From CAYXZO01 sp964469505 (GTDB taxonomy: Bacteria > Fidelibacterota > UBA8477 > JABMPR01): a DNA stretch of 6,493 nt. The notes beneath the pieces were generated by a model. It saw nothing but the letters and a program-made list of their open reading frames with translations. It had not been told where the DNA came from and did no database searches. The stretch lies in the NCBI GenBank assembly GCA_964469505.1, contig CAYXZO010000098.1:1-6493 (forward strand). The letters run 5' to 3'. The translations under genes and the position numbers were made by a program. Positions 5,321 to 6,493 of this stretch are shown in pieces (within the stretch, counting starts at the first letter, position 1; the number at the start of each line of letters is the position of its first letter).

Positions 5321-6493
5321 TCACCAGAATTTCAGATAAGCTTTGATACCAAATTCCCAGACCTTGGGCGCCCAATTGGACATGCCCGCCAGGGGGATGT
5401 GGTATTTGGCATACATCTCATACGGCATGGGGATGATTTTCATGGAAAAGTCTTTGAAAGTCATGGAAAACATGATTTTGTGACCGTATGACTTAGTATC
5501 GGTCAGCTTATCGCCTTCACCGTGGACTTCTTTCCAGGCGGCCCATTCCAGTGCATCGAATTTGCCATTATTATTGGCATCCACTTTCAGGGTGGCGGTG
5601 TCGCCAGTGCTGGTTACGTAAGTAACCACCTGATCTAATGATTCCATGGGAGCGTTGGGTACGCTGTATTTATCACGACCCTTGGTGAAGCCCTCGTAAT
5701 CGAAACCAATACTGAGGCGATTGGTAATCAGGTCGAGACTGGTGGTGGCAGCCCAGGCAATTTCATTCCCCGGTTTCATTTTGTAGGTTTTGCCCAGACG
5801 GGCCACGGTGGTTGCCGGATCCAGATCCACGAATTTGAGCAAATCCAATTGGGTGTTATAGGTACCCTCGAATTGGTAGTTGTAATAGATTTCACCAGTT
5901 ACTTCCCAGGGCCGTCCGCCGATTTTGCTGTAGTAATCGGCAGCCAGATGGAATTCATAATCCAGTTGCCCACCACCCAGGTCGATCTGGCTGAACTGGG
6001 CCGTTGGATTCTTGGGATCATAAGCGCCGACGATTTTGCCGGTGGGTAAACGGAAACCGGTTTTAATGGCTATGGCGTAGCGCTTGTTTTTATCCGTTAA
6101 GCCCTGTCCGGCTAGACGATACTTCAAGCCGATTTCGATATCTCCAAATCCCTGGGCCTCCATGGTGGGGTAGTAGAAATTAGCTAACTCGTAAATGTCT
6201 GCAAAACCACTGGTGTCTTGCGGATTTTGCCCCTGATAAAAAGGAAACAGAGCTGCTGGAATTCCATTACCGAAAGGATCGTGACCGGAAACCATCATCC
6301 ACGCGACGCTATTATATAGCTCTTGCATTGCGGCCAAAGAATCGGGAGAACCACCAGCGGGGAAATTCTGGATGGCGGCCTGAAGGGCTCCCAACGTGGG
6401 GGCATAATCCCTGATCATGGCGTCTATCTCGTCGTTGTATTCCTCATTATCAATCCATGACCAGTTGTGCGTTATTTTCAGATGTTTATAGGG
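5321..6493 (-). CDS. Probable outer-membrane beta-barrel protein (MetA-pathway/porin-like), 5' end beyond window
   Basis: The frame is open to the right edge. There are 25 codons (beginning PYKHLKITHNWSW) upstream of the ATG at 6418 with no stop, so that Met is probably internal and the signal peptide lies outside; at least 390 residues are present. Numbering from that Met, GFGDIEIGLKYRLAG (90-104) followed by AIAIKTGFRLPTGK (115-128) resembles the GD-x-GLKY and LPTG pattern of the 'MetA-pathway of phenol degradation' transporter-like barrels. Alternating polar/aromatic stretches (ADYYSKIG, GEIYYNYQFEG, RLSIGFDYEGF) look like amphipathic strands. The chain ends GIKAYLKFW, a terminal aromatic strand typical of substrates of the Bam insertion machinery. 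DANNNGKFDALE (280-291) is an EF-hand-like calcium loop within a long loop region. Role: probably uptake or binding of a hydrophobic or organic compound in the outer membrane, but this is weak. Transcription ends at the hairpin at 5274-5300. Family assignment is moderate; the barrel nature is more secure. Confidence 0.75.
   Translation of the reverse strand, partial: PYKHLKITHNWSWIDNEEYNDEIDAMIRDYAPTLGALQAAIQNFPAGGSPDSLAAMQELYNSVAWMMVSGHDPFGNGIPAALFPFYQGQNPQDTSGFADIYELANFYYPTMEAQGFGDIEIGLKYRLAGQGLTDKNKRYAIAIKTGFRLPTGKIVGAYDPKNPTAQFSQIDLGGGQLDYEFHLAADYYSKIGGRPWEVTGEIYYNYQFEGTYNTQLDLLKFVDLDPATTVARLGKTYKMKPGNEIAWAATTSLDLITNRLSIGFDYEGFTKGRDKYSVPNAPMESLDQVVTYVTSTGDTATLKVDANNNGKFDALEWAAWKEVHGEGDKLTDTKSYGHKIMFSMTFKDFSMKIIPMPYEMYAKYHIPLAGMSNWAPKVWEFGIKAYLKFW
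5546..5581 (-). other. EF-hand-like calcium-binding loop within the barrel protein
   Basis: These 36 bases encode DANNNGKFDALE, which fits the 12-residue EF-hand loop: acidic/Asn ligands at positions 1, 3, 5 and 9, Gly at 6, hydrophobic at 8, and the bidentate Glu at 12. The segment EWAAWKEVHG after it could form the exiting helix, whereas the part before it (TYVTSTGDTATLKV) looks like a strand. It probably sits in a surface or periplasmic loop. Calcium binding is inferred from the motif only. Confidence 0.55.

Overview
The window holds four protein-coding genes, all read from the minus strand, plus a 100-base run of N. It looks like a contig from a Gram-negative bacterium. The rightmost gene encodes a probable outer-membrane beta-barrel ending in an aromatic residue, and the central gene is a respiratory-type flavin/iron-sulfur 2-hydroxyacid dehydrogenase common in anaerobic and sulfur- or metal-reducing proteobacteria. 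A Desulfobacterota (deltaproteobacterial) metagenome-assembled genome would fit, but this is a guess from gene style and not from any marker. Exactly 100 N is the usual scaffolding placeholder for a gap of unknown size.

Layout in the direction of transcription (right to left): (1) 6493-5321, an outer-membrane porin/transporter-like protein whose N-terminus lies beyond the right edge. It ends 20 bases before a strong intrinsic terminator (5274-5300). (2) An intergenic stretch of about 180 bases (5142-5320) carrying the terminator and a nested inverted repeat (5204-5233) just before the next gene. (3) 5141-2241, an FAD-linked oxidase fused to an iron-sulfur/CCG electron-transfer half (D-lactate / D-2-hydroxyglutarate / glycolate dehydrogenase type), interrupted near its C-terminus by the N run at 2355-2454. 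(4) 2237-657, a complete YtcJ-type metal-dependent amidohydrolase starting 3 bases after the dehydrogenase stop. (5) 644-1, a peptidase C26 class I glutamine amidotransferase-like hydrolase (gamma-glutamyl-GABA hydrolase type) starting 12 bases after the amidohydrolase stop and cut by the left edge.

Genes 3 to 5 look like one operon: the gaps are 3 and 12 bases, and each downstream AGGA ribosome-binding motif lies inside or beside the preceding gene's end. A reasonable reading is a scavenging module in which two hydrolases cleave amide-type bonds (one metal-dependent, one cysteine-dependent) and an oxidase feeds electrons from a 2-hydroxyacid into the respiratory chain. The real substrates cannot be read from the sequence. 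The outer-membrane protein is transcriptionally separated by the terminator, and its link to the operon is only adjacency. I saw no RNA gene, CRISPR array, insertion sequence or phage gene. The less ordinary signals are a tandem pair of perfect DnaA-box 9-mers inside the dehydrogenase gene, an EF-hand-like calcium loop inside the barrel protein, and a doubtful C-terminus after the assembly gap.
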